Under the pieces are notes generated by a model. The model had not been told where the DNA came from and did not search any database. It was given only the letters and a program-made list of their open reading frames with translations. The position numbers and the translations under genes are program-made. DNA of 64,000 nt, taken from positions 178,826 to 242,825 of the forward strand of contig NZ_BOSL01000008.1 in NCBI RefSeq assembly GCF_018403325.1, given 5' to 3'. The first letter of the stretch is position 1, and each line of letters begins with the position of its first letter. Shown piece after piece: positions 28,961 through 37,717 of the stretch. The DNA comes from Paenibacillus vini (GTDB lineage Bacteria > Bacillota > Bacilli > Paenibacillales > Paenibacillaceae).

Positions 28961-28978
28961 GAAATATAACCTCCTGTA

Positions 28979-29020
28979 CAAAAAAATAAGAGCTACAAGA
29001 AAGTTACTTTCTTGTAGCTC
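28979..29020 (-). terminator. Attenuator terminator in the ABC-F leader
   Basis: A perfect 15-bp inverted repeat GAGCTACAAGAAAGT (28990-29004)/ACTTTCTTGTAGCTC (29006-29020), followed on the minus strand by TTATTTTTTTG, ends 10 bases before the AGGAGG of the ABC-F gene. If it forms, transcription stops before the coding region. Confidence 0.9.
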
Positions 29021-29055
29021 AAAAATATACAGCAAATCCGCCCCCAGTACCGGAG

Positions 29056-29106
29056 TCAGATCAGGATATACCGTTGAGTTAAAAAGGTAAAGTAACTTTC
29101 TTGCAT
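29056..29106 (-). CDS. Candidate regulatory upstream ORF in the ABC-F leader (16 residues)
   Basis: ATG at 29106 encodes MQESYFTFLTQRYILI and stops at TGA 29056. It covers the 15-base segment 29089-29103 that is exactly complementary to the terminator's upstream arm and centre, so a ribosome stalled here could alter the fold. No clear ribosome binding site is seen, which lowers confidence. Other very short starts exist in the leader (for example a 5-codon frame near 29170-29185). Confidence 0.35.
   Translation of the reverse strand: MQESYFTFLTQRYILI
29089..29103 (-). promoter_or_regulatory. Antiterminator segment of the ABC-F leader
   Basis: Minus-strand CAAGAAAGTTACTTT is the exact complement of 15 bases (AAAGTAACTTTCTTG) within the terminator stem, about 70 bases downstream. 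Pairing between them would prevent the terminator, the usual logic of ribosome-mediated attenuation in antibiotic-inducible ABC-F genes. Confidence 0.65.
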
Positions 29107-29203
29107 AACAAAATAAAACTTGCGAAAAAGATCGCTTTTTTGTTTTATTTCTTAGCAAGAAATCTACATTATCCTCTTCAACTCCAGTCATTAAAGTAGT
29201 TGT

Positions 29204-29233
29204 ATCATAACATGAACCCATTTGTAATTTCAA
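29204..29233 (-). promoter_or_regulatory. Sigma-A-type promoter of the ABC-F gene
   Basis: Minus-strand -35 TTGAAA (29228-29233) and -10 TATGAT (29204-29209) with an 18-base spacer. Transcription would begin near 29197, giving a leader of about 240 bases that carries the attenuator. Confidence 0.65.
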
Positions 29234-29245
29234 CGTCTCGTAACC

Positions 29246-29276
29246 TGAATAACTTCTAATATTTCCCGGCACCCTA
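29246..29276 (+). promoter_or_regulatory. Sigma-G-like promoter of the germination operon
   Basis: TGAATA (29246-29251), 18-base spacer, CACCCTA (29270-29276), about 44 bases before the first gerA ATG. This fits the forespore sigma-G pattern (TGAATA and CAnnnTA) in which germination receptor operons are expressed. Confidence 0.55.
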
Positions 29277-29319
29277 TAAAGAACAGAATCCCGATTTGTG
29301 TCAGGAGCAATGAAACATC

Positions 29320-30771
29320 ATGAATAATCAAAATTCAATTCTCGAACAAATCAAGGAGCAGTTGTCGGCAAATGAGGATGTCGTGTATCAGCATTTTCTG
29401 ATCCATGGCCACTCCTGCGCCCTGATTTATATCGAGTCCATCATAAATATACCTATATTACAAGACCAAGTCTCCAAGGTTTTTATCGAACAAGCCGGAA
29501 AGGCGGATAATTGGGAATCACTGGCCGCCCGGCTCGATCAGGGCACCTTATTTCCTCTTCCCTATGTTCCCGCGGCCACCCTAGAGGAAGCGATCGATCA
29601 ATTGGTCCAGGGCAAAGCGCTTTTTTGTTTCAACGATGCCCGAAAAATCTATCTGTTCGACTTGGCAAAGTATGAAAAACGAGCGGTATCGGAATCCAAA
29701 AACGAATTGGTGGTCATTGGCCCACAAGAGGCCTTTATCGAGGACATAGCCACAAATCTTTCTCTGCTAAGACATAAAATCAAGCATCCGGATCTTAAAA
29801 CGATCCGATACGAAGCCGGGAAATATTCGAAAACGATAATCTATATCGTGTATATCGAAGGGTTGTGCGACCCCAACATTGTAGAGGAGCTCGATAAGGA
29901 AATCCAGGCCATATCCATCGACGGTGTTCTGGGCATCAGTTACACGGCTGAGCAAATGAAAAAAGGCAATCACACGCCGTTTCCCCAGTTCCAGTATACG
30001 GAGCGTCCTGACTCCGTTGCTGCTTCCCTGCTGGAGGGAAGGGTCGGCATTTTGCAGGATGGAACGCCTTCCGCACTCCTCGTACCGGTTACGCTATTTT
30101 CGCTGATGCAATCCTCGGAAGATTATTACCAAAGCTATATGGCCGCAAGCTGGGTACGTATGGTCCGAATGTTCTTCGGCGTTATTTCCATGCTGCTTCC
30201 TTCACTCTATGTCGCGATCACCACGTTCCAGCCTGAAATGATCCCTACCGATCTTCTTCTGACCATCGCCGCGGCGCGGGAGAACATTCCCTTCTCCGCT
30301 TTGACGGAAGCCTTTATTATGGAGCTGACCTTTGAAGGCCTGCGTGAGGCGGGGACCCGGATTCCCAAACCGGTGGGCCAAACCATTTCCATCATTGGGG
30401 CAATCGTTATCGGACAAGCGGCCGTACAAGCCGGGATCGTATCTTCGCCAATGGTCATTGTCGTATCTATAACCGGTATTGCCTCCTATATCATTCCCCA
30501 CTTCGAAATGGGATTGGCGCTTCGATTGCTCAGATTTCCGCTTCTGATCATCGGGGGAACGACGGGTCTCTTTGGTGTGTTTATCCTGACCTTCATTGTT
30601 TTCGGGCATCTCGTGAATCTGAATTCGTTCGGTACGCCATACATGCAACCTCTTGCCCCGCTAGTTCTTAGCGACTGGAAGGATGTTTTTGTCCGCGTTC
30701 CTTCCCCTGAAATGAAGTCCAGACCGACCTCGTATGCGAACCGGAACTTAAGGAGACAAAAATCGAAATGA
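29320..30771 (+). CDS. Spore germination receptor subunit A (GerA/GerKA family)
   Basis: 483 residues. A cytosolic N-terminal domain of about 260 residues is followed by the conserved ERPDSVAASLLEGRVGILQDGTP and four to five hydrophobic segments (about 290-440), including LLPSLYVAITTFQPEMIPTDLL, and a basic tail. This is the full GerA-family A subunit, part of the nutrient germinant receptor in the spore inner membrane. First of four genes; AGGAGC lies 12 bases before the ATG. It overlaps the next gene by 4 bases (ATGA). Confidence 0.94.
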   Translation: MNNQNSILEQIKEQLSANEDVVYQHFLIHGHSCALIYIESIINIPILQDQVSKVFIEQAGKADNWESLAARLDQGTLFPLPYVPAATLEEAIDQLVQGKALFCFNDARKIYLFDLAKYEKRAVSESKNELVVIGPQEAFIEDIATNLSLLRHKIKHPDLKTIRYEAGKYSKTIIYIVYIEGLCDPNIVEELDKEIQAISIDGVLGISYTAEQMKKGNHTPFPQFQYTERPDSVAASLLEGRVGILQDGTPSALLVPVTLFSLMQSSEDYYQSYMAASWVRMVRMFFGVISMLLPSLYVAITTFQPEMIPTDLLLTIAAARENIPFSALTEAFIMELTFEGLREAGTRIPKPVGQTISIIGAIVIGQAAVQAGIVSSPMVIVVSITGIASYIIPHFEMGLALRLLRFPLLIIGGTTGLFGVFILTFIVFGHLVNLNSFGTPYMQPLAPLVLSDWKDVFVRVPSPEMKSRPTSYANRNLRRQKSK

Positions 30772-31916
30772 CACGCTTAAAGTGGCCGTTGATTCTTCTC
30801 CCCCTCTTCTTGCTCTCGGGATGCTGGTCCAAACTGGAAGTCGATGAACAAGTCTTTGTATTTGCCCTATATATCGATAAAGGAGATCAACCCGGAACCG
30901 TAGAGGTGACGATCAGCAGTCCATTGCCCAACCGGATGATGTCCGGCCAGCAAGCCGGGAGCGGATCTTCAAACGGGAGATTTTATGCCATGATTTCCAA
31001 AACCGGAGAATCGGTGCCGGACACGATACGACTAATCCAGAAGGATCTTAGCCGCCAAATCAATTTCGGACATACCAGTGTTGTGGTAATCGGCCGGGAG
31101 TATGCCGAGGCCGGCATCGGAGATTTACTGGATTGGGCGGACCGGGAGCCCACTTTCCATATCAGCTCTTTTCTCATCACGGCTCCTGGCAAAGCCAGAA
31201 AGATTGCCGAACTGGTACCCCTGTATGAACAAATGCCTTCGGAAGTTTTACGGAGAATGAGTTTGCAGCGCACCTTGTATACAACCACAGTGAAAGAGTC
31301 TCTGATCGCGCACTATTCCAAGGTCGGTTTTGCTACGAATTATATGTCGATCCAAGCCAAAGCGTTGCCCAGCGAAAATGAAAAGAAGGAAAATTGGGCA
31401 GGAATTCAGGGAACAGCTCTATACCAGGATGATAAAATGACGGGAACCCTGCCTACCAATGAAGCACGGACTATAGCATGGGCAGCGGATCGATTAAGAA
31501 AACAGGCCTACACCGTCGAATGGGACGGGGGCAGCAGCCGGGCCAGCGTGCTGTTCTATAATTTGAAAGCCGAGCGAAAAGTAAGGATGACCCGGGAAGG
31601 CCCGGTATTCACGATCCATCTAAAAGGTGTAGGTAGTTTAGTTTACAAGAAAGATGCGAAGCAGCGCAGCGATACCGAACTATCACGAATTGTTACCGAA
31701 CTGCTGAATGTCAAAGTTGATAAAGAACTGAATTCCGCGCTTCATAAGTCCAAAATACTAGGCACCGATGTGCTGAGGCTTGGTTTGCTTCTCGAATGGA
31801 ACTACCCCGATTATTGGAGGAAGGTCCGGGAGAATTGGCCGGAATATTATAAGGACCGTGAGCACATTCAAACGGAAAGCAAAGTCGAAATATCCGTGAT
31901 TACGAACAAGCCATAA
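30768..31916 (+). CDS. Spore germination receptor lipoprotein subunit C (Ger(x)C family)
   Basis: 382 residues. Signal peptide with lipobox LLSGC (Cys19), then WSKLEVDEQVFVFALYIDKG, the usual GerC start. Three-domain C-subunit length and order: N-terminal GLD-like region, NFGHTSVVVIGREYAEAG, and a C-terminal half ending in YWRKVRENWPEYYKDREHI. It is lipid-anchored on the outer face of the spore inner membrane with A and B subunits. Order here is A-C-D-B rather than the commoner A-B-C. Confidence 0.93.
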   Translation: MTRLKWPLILLPLFLLSGCWSKLEVDEQVFVFALYIDKGDQPGTVEVTISSPLPNRMMSGQQAGSGSSNGRFYAMISKTGESVPDTIRLIQKDLSRQINFGHTSVVVIGREYAEAGIGDLLDWADREPTFHISSFLITAPGKARKIAELVPLYEQMPSEVLRRMSLQRTLYTTTVKESLIAHYSKVGFATNYMSIQAKALPSENEKKENWAGIQGTALYQDDKMTGTLPTNEARTIAWAADRLRKQAYTVEWDGGSSRASVLFYNLKAERKVRMTREGPVFTIHLKGVGSLVYKKDAKQRSDTELSRIVTELLNVKVDKELNSALHKSKILGTDVLRLGLLLEWNYPDYWRKVRENWPEYYKDREHIQTESKVEISVITNKP

Positions 31917-31959
31917 CTTTTCGAAAAAGAGTTTATCGCTTGAGAAAGCGAGGTGTCCG

Positions 31960-32148
31960 ATGCTGGCAATCTGCTTTGCGGCTATCGCCCTGTTCGAATG
32001 GAAACAGCTTCATAATAAGCCTGCTCAAGGAAAGAAAGCCTTCTGGTGGCTCTTCTCTCTTACGCTCGTCTGGAACATCGGGGCTAATTTCATTTCCTGG
32101 TGGCCGAATCCGAATCGCTTTATCTTGTACTTGTTAGGATGGATTTAA
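31960..32148 (+). CDS. Small two-segment membrane protein of the ger operon (D subunit-like)
   Basis: 62 residues, two hydrophobic segments (about 1-12 and 29-62 with a Trp-rich stretch NFISWWPNPNRF). GAGGTG lies 5 bases before the ATG. It sits between the C and B genes. Small two-segment D proteins, encoded in or beside ger operons, are known in Bacillus to tune receptor function; this gene fits that description by length, topology and place. An alternative frame at the same place is a shadow. Confidence 0.75.
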   Translation: MLAICFAAIALFEWKQLHNKPAQGKKAFWWLFSLTLVWNIGANFISWWPNPNRFILYLLGWI

Positions 32149-32192
32149 CTCCGCCGTGCTAGTCAACGACAATAAATAAGGATGGTGCATAA

Positions 32193-33293
32193 ATGCGAAC
32201 GACATCATTTCAAACATTCCGGTTTTCCAGCATTTATATGCTCACCATCCCGCTCGCTTTTATGATTCCGCCGTTAATCAGTACATCCGGCTATCAGGGA
32301 TGGATTGCCATGCTCATTGGAGGGGCCGTCAATGTCGTGCTTATTTCCTGCACCTACTTCGTAGGCAAATTAGCTTCAAATTCGGGGCAAAGCTGGGTCG
32401 TTTACGGGGAACAAATCGCAGGTAAGTGGGGACATAGGGCAGTTTTGCTCCTGCTCTCATTTTGGAGCATCTATTATGTATCCTTGGATATGGAACAGTT
32501 CACCTTGTTTTACGGTTCCATCTATATGAAAGATACGCCCCCATGGTTCATTCTGCTGTTGGTCGGCTTGGTGATTATGATTACGGCCCGGTGGGGGTTC
32601 TCAACCCTTATCTATATTGCGGATGGTACCTTTATCCTCATCCTCATAGGGGTTCTCTTCTTGCTGTTGCTATTCATCGGCGATGCGGACTATCAGATGC
32701 TGCCCGCCTTGCTGAACCACCGTAATTTTACCAACTTGTTTACGGATGTGCTTAGTGTCATTTCCTGGATCGGAGAATGGTTTATATTCCTTTTTCTCCT
32801 TCCCCACCTTAATTTTGACAAAAATACGCTTCGGAACCTTTTGCTGGCCAATACGATGGTCACGGTTGCCGTACTATTGACCTGGCTGCTCGTCCTGCTC
32901 AATTTTGGTGTTCATTACGGGAGTCAGGTCAAATACCCGATATTGCAATTAATCCGAGGAACTTCCTTTACCGGGCTGCTAGGCAATGCCGACCCCCTAT
33001 TTATCGGGATTTGGGCTATATCCATGATCATTCACGATGCGTTCCTCGTTTATGTCGGGGTTTCTTGCCTCGGTCATCTTTTCAAGTTAAAGGAGACCCG
33101 GCCGCTAATATCCATACTAACCGGGACCGCGACCGTTGCCGCTTTTCAATATTCCCAAAATACGACGCAATATCAAAAGGATCTTTCCGAGCTCGGCTTT
33201 ATCGCATTTTGGGTAATCATCAACAGTATCCCCTTATATTACTTGCTACTGGCGCTGGTACGAGGGAAATTCCGAAGAAAAAAATCAACTTAA
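32193..33293 (+). CDS. Spore germination receptor permease subunit B (GerB family)
   Basis: 366 residues, ten hydrophobic segments, of the endospore germination permease branch of the APC transporter superfamily. N-terminus has SSIYMLTIPLAFMIPPLIST; a conserved SGYQGWIAMLIGG loop follows. B subunits bind the germinant. AAGGATGG precedes the ATG. Its stop overlaps by 9 bases the end of the convergent cueP gene, and no terminator separates them. Confidence 0.93.
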   Translation: MRTTSFQTFRFSSIYMLTIPLAFMIPPLISTSGYQGWIAMLIGGAVNVVLISCTYFVGKLASNSGQSWVVYGEQIAGKWGHRAVLLLLSFWSIYYVSLDMEQFTLFYGSIYMKDTPPWFILLLVGLVIMITARWGFSTLIYIADGTFILILIGVLFLLLLFIGDADYQMLPALLNHRNFTNLFTDVLSVISWIGEWFIFLFLLPHLNFDKNTLRNLLLANTMVTVAVLLTWLLVLLNFGVHYGSQVKYPILQLIRGTSFTGLLGNADPLFIGIWAISMIIHDAFLVYVGVSCLGHLFKLKETRPLISILTGTATVAAFQYSQNTTQYQKDLSELGFIAFWVIINSIPLYYLLLALVRGKFRRKKST

Positions 33294-33821
33294 TTGCATG
33301 GTCGTAATGCAAGTGTTATCGTCTTTAAACGTGGAGACCTCGGACTTCGCCGTCTTCCCGTCATATTCGATCGTTACTTGATAGGTTTGATCCCGAGGAA
33401 GCCAAAGGTCTACAAAACCGTTGGACTGAGACTTCATCTTTTGATTCAGAACGGTCTTTCCTTTCTCATCGACAACGTTGATATCAAACTCTTGCTCAAC
33501 CATTTCGCCTTGGCATCCCGTCAAACTGTGAATTTCACAAGGATGGGTATTTTCGACGAACGGAGCTATCGATACAAAAAACTCATCTTCAGGCAGGTCA
33601 TACGTAGTTTTGGCTGAATTCTCGGCAGTCACGATCAGTTGCTGCGAAGTGATGGAAGCCGATTGAGCGGTGATTTTGCGCAGGCTGTAATCCTGGACCA
33701 TTTGCTTGATGTCTTTCGCAGTTTCATTCTTCACTGTTTTTTCGTTGCCCCCCGTAAATAAGAAGACTCCAAGGGCCACGGCTACCAATCCAATGCCTAT
33801 AATTATTGGTTTTCTCTGCAT
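33285..33821 (-). CDS. cueP: CueP family metal-binding protein
   Basis: 178 residues from ATG 33821 (AAAGGGTG upstream). An N-terminal membrane anchor (about residues 5-22) is followed by the CueP domain: YLPEDEF-type stretch FVSIAPFVENTHPCEIHSLTGCQGE with two cysteines, VNVVDEKGKTVL-like core, and a final Cys in DDNTCITTMQ. In Salmonella CueP is a periplasmic copper protein that supplies SodC and reduces copper; Gram-positive members should be extracytoplasmic and membrane-bound. The copper ATPase is 17 kb away, so no operon link. Confidence 0.85.
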   Translation of the reverse strand: MQRKPIIIGIGLVAVALGVFLFTGGNEKTVKNETAKDIKQMVQDYSLRKITAQSASITSQQLIVTAENSAKTTYDLPEDEFFVSIAPFVENTHPCEIHSLTGCQGEMVEQEFDINVVDEKGKTVLNQKMKSQSNGFVDLWLPRDQTYQVTIEYDGKTAKSEVSTFKDDNTCITTMQLS

Positions 33822-33935
33822 ATTAAACACCCTTTCTATAAAAATGTTGTTCATAGAGTAAATTATTCCCAATGATCATACCATAATATAACGAGCTGGA
33901 AGATGACAAAATCGTGAAAGAGATTTCCGGCTGTC

Positions 33936-36320
33936 TCAACTGTTCCGACTTACGATATAAGTCAATAAATGCCTTAGGAAAACGGGGCTACGGGGCATCT
34001 TTTGTAACGATTCCATGGCTAGGCAGTAATGCTCCCACATTTCTTGCTTGGCTCCTTCCACGCCAAGGATGCTCACAAATGTCGAATTATTGTTTTGGGC
34101 ATCCTTGCCGACAGGCTTTCCGAGCAAATTCGTATCTCCTTCAAAATCAAGCAAATCATCTCTGATCTGAAAGGCAATGCCTGCATGGTAAGCATACTTT
34201 TTCAGAATCTCAATTTCCGTCTCTTTCACCTGAGCAAGAATAGCCGGCATTACGAGAGAAGCCTCAAAGGCAATACCTGTTTTGTAAAAACACATCCGAT
34301 TCAATTGCTCCAGGGTCAAAGCTTTTCCTCTTGAATGCAAATCCATCTCCTGCCCCATGCACATCTCCCCTGCTTTTTGAGAAGAATATCGGATCAGCTC
34401 CAGTACGGTTTCGGGATCGAACTTCTGCAGCGACGCTTGTTCCTGGATCGCTTTCTGGATCAGAAACAGACCTGTTAATTCAGCCGTGGCGCTATTATGC
34501 ACCTGATGCAGTGTTGGACGTCCTCTACGTGAGGAGGCATTGTCCTGGGTAGGCAGATCATCAAAAATCAGAGACGCGGTATGCATATATTCCAAGGATC
34601 TTAGCAGCGGCTCGATTGCCGATGCAGAGAGTCCATATTCGTTTACACCCATGACCCAAGCCAATATCGGCCTTAATCGCTTACCGTCCCCTTCGAGACT
34701 ATAATTTGCTGCATCGATTAGAGACTCTTGAATCGGGGCCATCCCGCTGGTCTTTGTAATCCGCATCAGATTGTTGATTTGCTCGCGGACATTGTTGACC
34801 GTCTCTGCAAAGTATTCTTTTTCCTTCCGGTCGTTGATTAGAACATTAACCATCTGGTCCCGAAGCAGTTTGTCTAAGAAGTCAACATCCTCCGCTTTTG
34901 TAACCATTTGCTCCACTAGACGATAGAATGCCGGGTTTCCGGAAGCGAATATATCCATAACTTCAGTATATTTTGCCAAACCGAGACGAGCCTTGCAGCG
35001 TTTTAATCCGTTAATGGCCCGGTCCAATATCACTTCTCTGGTCTTGGCGTCATTATGATAGACATTATGAATCAAATTAGAGATGACCGCCCAGTATAAT
35101 TCAAACGGATTAATCAGATCAGGACGGCTATCACGGTACTTTAAATAATAGGTATAAGGGGTAACCGCACCCTCTCTCATATCTTCAAACATATCCGCAA
35201 AATCATCCGCCAGCTGATTATAGATTCCGTAATAGAACGATCGTTGATCAAACCCTTCGTCTTCGGGCGCGCTTATGACCGAGCGGACGATCAGGCGGGA
35301 AGCAGCAGATTTCAAAATGACGGGGATGTACAGCTCTTCATTGGTATAATCCGCATGGGAAAGCTCCTTATCTCGGTCCAGTTCCTGGGAATGAAAAAAC
35401 ATGTACGACAGCTCGAAAAATGTCTGCTGCATTTCCGGCTCCTGATAAGCCTTAATACACTCAAAAGCTTCACTAAGCTCCGAGTGGATATACTGCATCG
35501 TCTCCGAATTACTTCCGGACCATTCGCCAGGCTCGGGCACAGTCCCGGTAAGCAGCGCGCGGCGGATCAGTGAAGTATATTGCTTTTTCTCCTCGGCATC
35601 CAAGGCTCCGGAATCCAATAGATCGTCTATGAAAGGATACGTCAGGCCGTAGGAATAACCAAGCCGGATCGCGGCATCTAGTCTTCGTGCACGTTCGATA
35701 GCAGTAGTGTCCTCATCCATCTCTTCGATCGCGTGCATAATGACCCCGATCATGATTTTGATTAATTTGCGCTGGGCATGCTCAGCGTTCATTTCCTTCG
35801 GAATATGTATGGCCACTTGGTTCAGTTTATGGATCACCCAGATCGCCGCGCTCTCTACACCTTCCTTTTGAGCCCATCGGTACATCCCGGATAAACTTAT
35901 AAAATCCGGTTGAAATCCGCGGCTTGCATCATTGGAACGGAGCAATAACTTCTTTACGTCGTCAATTACACGTTGAATCCGGGTCTGCGTATGCGCGGAA
36001 TCCAGGGCTTTACCCAGATCCCTCATATAAATATAGGAAACGCTCCGCTCTAAGTAATCGTCCAGCTTCCCTGTATAATTTAACCAACTGATATATCTGT
36101 GGTAATCTTTAGAATCCGGCTTGTTGTTCTTCCGCGAGAAAAGTGACAGCCAGGCAGGACGGTGGATATGGTTTCGTTTCCATAAGTGGAAATCTTCCGT
36201 CAGGGCGGATACGTATGTTTTCTCCGTTACTTGCTTGTAGAGCGATGTAAAATATTCTTCAGCTTTCCGCTCAGCACGCTGGTATCCCGCATCGGCACGC
36301 TCTGTATATAACTCATTCAT
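33936..36320 (-). CDS. Two-domain isoprenyl-diphosphate-synthase-like protein
   Basis: 794 residues. The C-terminal half (about 505-794) is a standard trans-isoprenyl diphosphate synthase: GKRLRP (546-551), first aspartate motif DDLPTQD (587-593), RRGRPT, and second motif DDLLD (721-725). The N-terminal half (about 100-460) is not closely similar but holds DDLLD (232-236) and DDFAD (372-376), 140 residues apart against 134 in the C-half, within all-helical sequence, so it reads as a second copy of the same fold, perhaps a terpene cyclase or a second synthase. No cyclase, P450 or transporter gene is adjacent. ATG follows GAGG by 11 bases. Confidence 0.82.
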   Translation of the reverse strand: MNELYTERADAGYQRAERKAEEYFTSLYKQVTEKTYVSALTEDFHLWKRNHIHRPAWLSLFSRKNNKPDSKDYHRYISWLNYTGKLDDYLERSVSYIYMRDLGKALDSAHTQTRIQRVIDDVKKLLLRSNDASRGFQPDFISLSGMYRWAQKEGVESAAIWVIHKLNQVAIHIPKEMNAEHAQRKLIKIMIGVIMHAIEEMDEDTTAIERARRLDAAIRLGYSYGLTYPFIDDLLDSGALDAEEKKQYTSLIRRALLTGTVPEPGEWSGSNSETMQYIHSELSEAFECIKAYQEPEMQQTFFELSYMFFHSQELDRDKELSHADYTNEELYIPVILKSAASRLIVRSVISAPEDEGFDQRSFYYGIYNQLADDFADMFEDMREGAVTPYTYYLKYRDSRPDLINPFELYWAVISNLIHNVYHNDAKTREVILDRAINGLKRCKARLGLAKYTEVMDIFASGNPAFYRLVEQMVTKAEDVDFLDKLLRDQMVNVLINDRKEKEYFAETVNNVREQINNLMRITKTSGMAPIQESLIDAANYSLEGDGKRLRPILAWVMGVNEYGLSASAIEPLLRSLEYMHTASLIFDDLPTQDNASSRRGRPTLHQVHNSATAELTGLFLIQKAIQEQASLQKFDPETVLELIRYSSQKAGEMCMGQEMDLHSRGKALTLEQLNRMCFYKTGIAFEASLVMPAILAQVKETEIEILKKYAYHAGIAFQIRDDLLDFEGDTNLLGKPVGKDAQNNNSTFVSILGVEGAKQEMWEHYCLAMESLQKMPRSPVFLRHLLTYIVSRNS

Positions 36321-36438
36321 TCGATGAATTACCTCAACTTCTCTTTAGGATTTATTCGGCGATTTAAATTCATGTCTTATCTTATTACGCAGTTAAATCC
36401 GTTGGGTTTCTATGAGCGGGAACAACGATACTAAAAGA

Positions 36439-36472
36439 GCTTTCTCCGGCACCTGGATGTCCTGGAGAAAGC
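36439..36472 (-). terminator. Terminator after asd
   Basis: GCTTTCTCC/GGAGAAAGC 9-bp stem with a 16-base loop, followed by TCTTTT on the minus strand, about 80 bases beyond the asd stop. The remaining 200 bases up to 36320 hold the prenyl-synthase promoter but nothing else clear. Confidence 0.75.
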
Positions 36473-36550
36473 CCCTTTTACATATTCTGATGGATGAATT
36501 AGCCAACGATAGCTATTTCGCTAAATATTCCTTGTTCGGCATTTCAAGTT

Positions 36551-37639
36551 TTAAGCTTTTGGCTGGATGTATCCTTCCGCTTTAAGCAACTCGGCGATCA
36601 ATACGGCACCACCGGCAGCTCCGCGCAAAGTATTGTGGGACAAACCGACAAATTTATAATCGTAAAGAGAGTCCTCACGCAATCTTCCCACAGAGACACC
36701 CATGCCGCGCTCAATGTCACGGTCCAGTTTCGTTTGAGGTCTGTTCTCTTCTTCGAAGTAGGTGATGAACTGCTTTGGCGCGCTAGGCAGTTCAAGCTCT
36801 TGCGGACGTCCTTTGAATTGCTGCCACAGCTGAAGAATTTCTTCTTTCGAAGGCTTCTTCTCAAAAGATACAAATACTGTAGCCAAATGTCCGTCCGTTA
36901 CAGGAACACGGATACACTGAGTTGTAATTAAAGGCGAGCTTGCTTTAACAATCTCTCCGTTTGCAACACTTCCCCAGATACGAAGCGGTTCCTGTTCGCT
37001 CTTCTCTTCCTCTCCGCCGATATAGGGAATCACGTTATCCAGCATATCCGGCCAGTCGGTGAAGTTCTTGCCGGCGCCGGAGATCGCCTGATACGTGGAG
37101 GCAACCACAGTAGTCGGCTTGTAAGCGAGCAGCGCGTTCAACGCCGGTACGTAGCTCTGGATGGAGCAATTCGGCTTGACGGCGATAAATCCGGTCGAAG
37201 TATTCAGTCGTTTCCGTTGTGCAGCGATGACTTCAATATGGCCTGGATTCACCTCGGGAATAACCATGGGGACATCAGGTGTCCAGCGGTGTGCCGAGTT
37301 ATTGGAGATAACCGGTGTACCTGTTTTGGCATAAGCCTCTTCAAGGGCCTGAATTTCATTTTTCTTCATATCAACGGCGCAGAAAATAAAATCGACCTCT
37401 CCGGCAACTTTATCTACTTGAGCAGCATCTTGGACTACGATATTCTTCACTTCTTCAGGAATCGGCCCGGCCAGCTTCCATCTGCCTTGCACGGCTTCCT
37501 CGTAAGTTTTGCCCGCAGAATTGGCGCTCGCGGCGATCGACGTTACTTGAAACCAAGGGTGCTGATCCAGAAGCTGCATAAACCGCTGGCCCACCATACC
37601 CGTTCCGCCCACAATTCCGACTTTCAGCTTTTGCGACAT
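36551..37639 (-). CDS. asd: Aspartate-semialdehyde dehydrogenase (archaeal/fungal type)
   Basis: 362 residues. NADP-binding GIVGGTGMVGQRF at residues 8-20, catalytic Cys158 in AVKPNCSIQSYVP, the HRWTPDVPMVIPEVNP segment and C-terminal SHNTLRGAAGGAV. Length and NNSAHRW place it in the branch also found in archaea and fungi, rather than the usual B. subtilis Asd. It converts aspartyl phosphate to aspartate semialdehyde, the branch point to lysine/diaminopimelate, threonine, methionine and isoleucine. A T-box leader upstream indicates control by an uncharged tRNA. Confidence 0.94.
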   Translation of the reverse strand: MSQKLKVGIVGGTGMVGQRFMQLLDQHPWFQVTSIAASANSAGKTYEEAVQGRWKLAGPIPEEVKNIVVQDAAQVDKVAGEVDFIFCAVDMKKNEIQALEEAYAKTGTPVISNNSAHRWTPDVPMVIPEVNPGHIEVIAAQRKRLNTSTGFIAVKPNCSIQSYVPALNALLAYKPTTVVASTYQAISGAGKNFTDWPDMLDNVIPYIGGEEEKSEQEPLRIWGSVANGEIVKASSPLITTQCIRVPVTDGHLATVFVSFEKKPSKEEILQLWQQFKGRPQELELPSAPKQFITYFEEENRPQTKLDRDIERGMGVSVGRLREDSLYDYKFVGLSHNTLRGAAGGAVLIAELLKAEGYIQPKA

Positions 37640-37717
37640 AACCTATTCAAATCCCTTCAAATAAGATTTAGTGTACTATATGATGCACGCTTGCTAAGTT
37701 TCCTTATCTTTACAGTA

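Noticed and set aside
28961-29272. N-terminal extension of the ABC-F protein (frame stays open upstream for about 100 codons)
   Set aside because: The ABC-F family N-terminus begins at 28960 with an ideal ribosome binding site, and the open stretch contains the attenuator hairpin; the open frame looks accidental.
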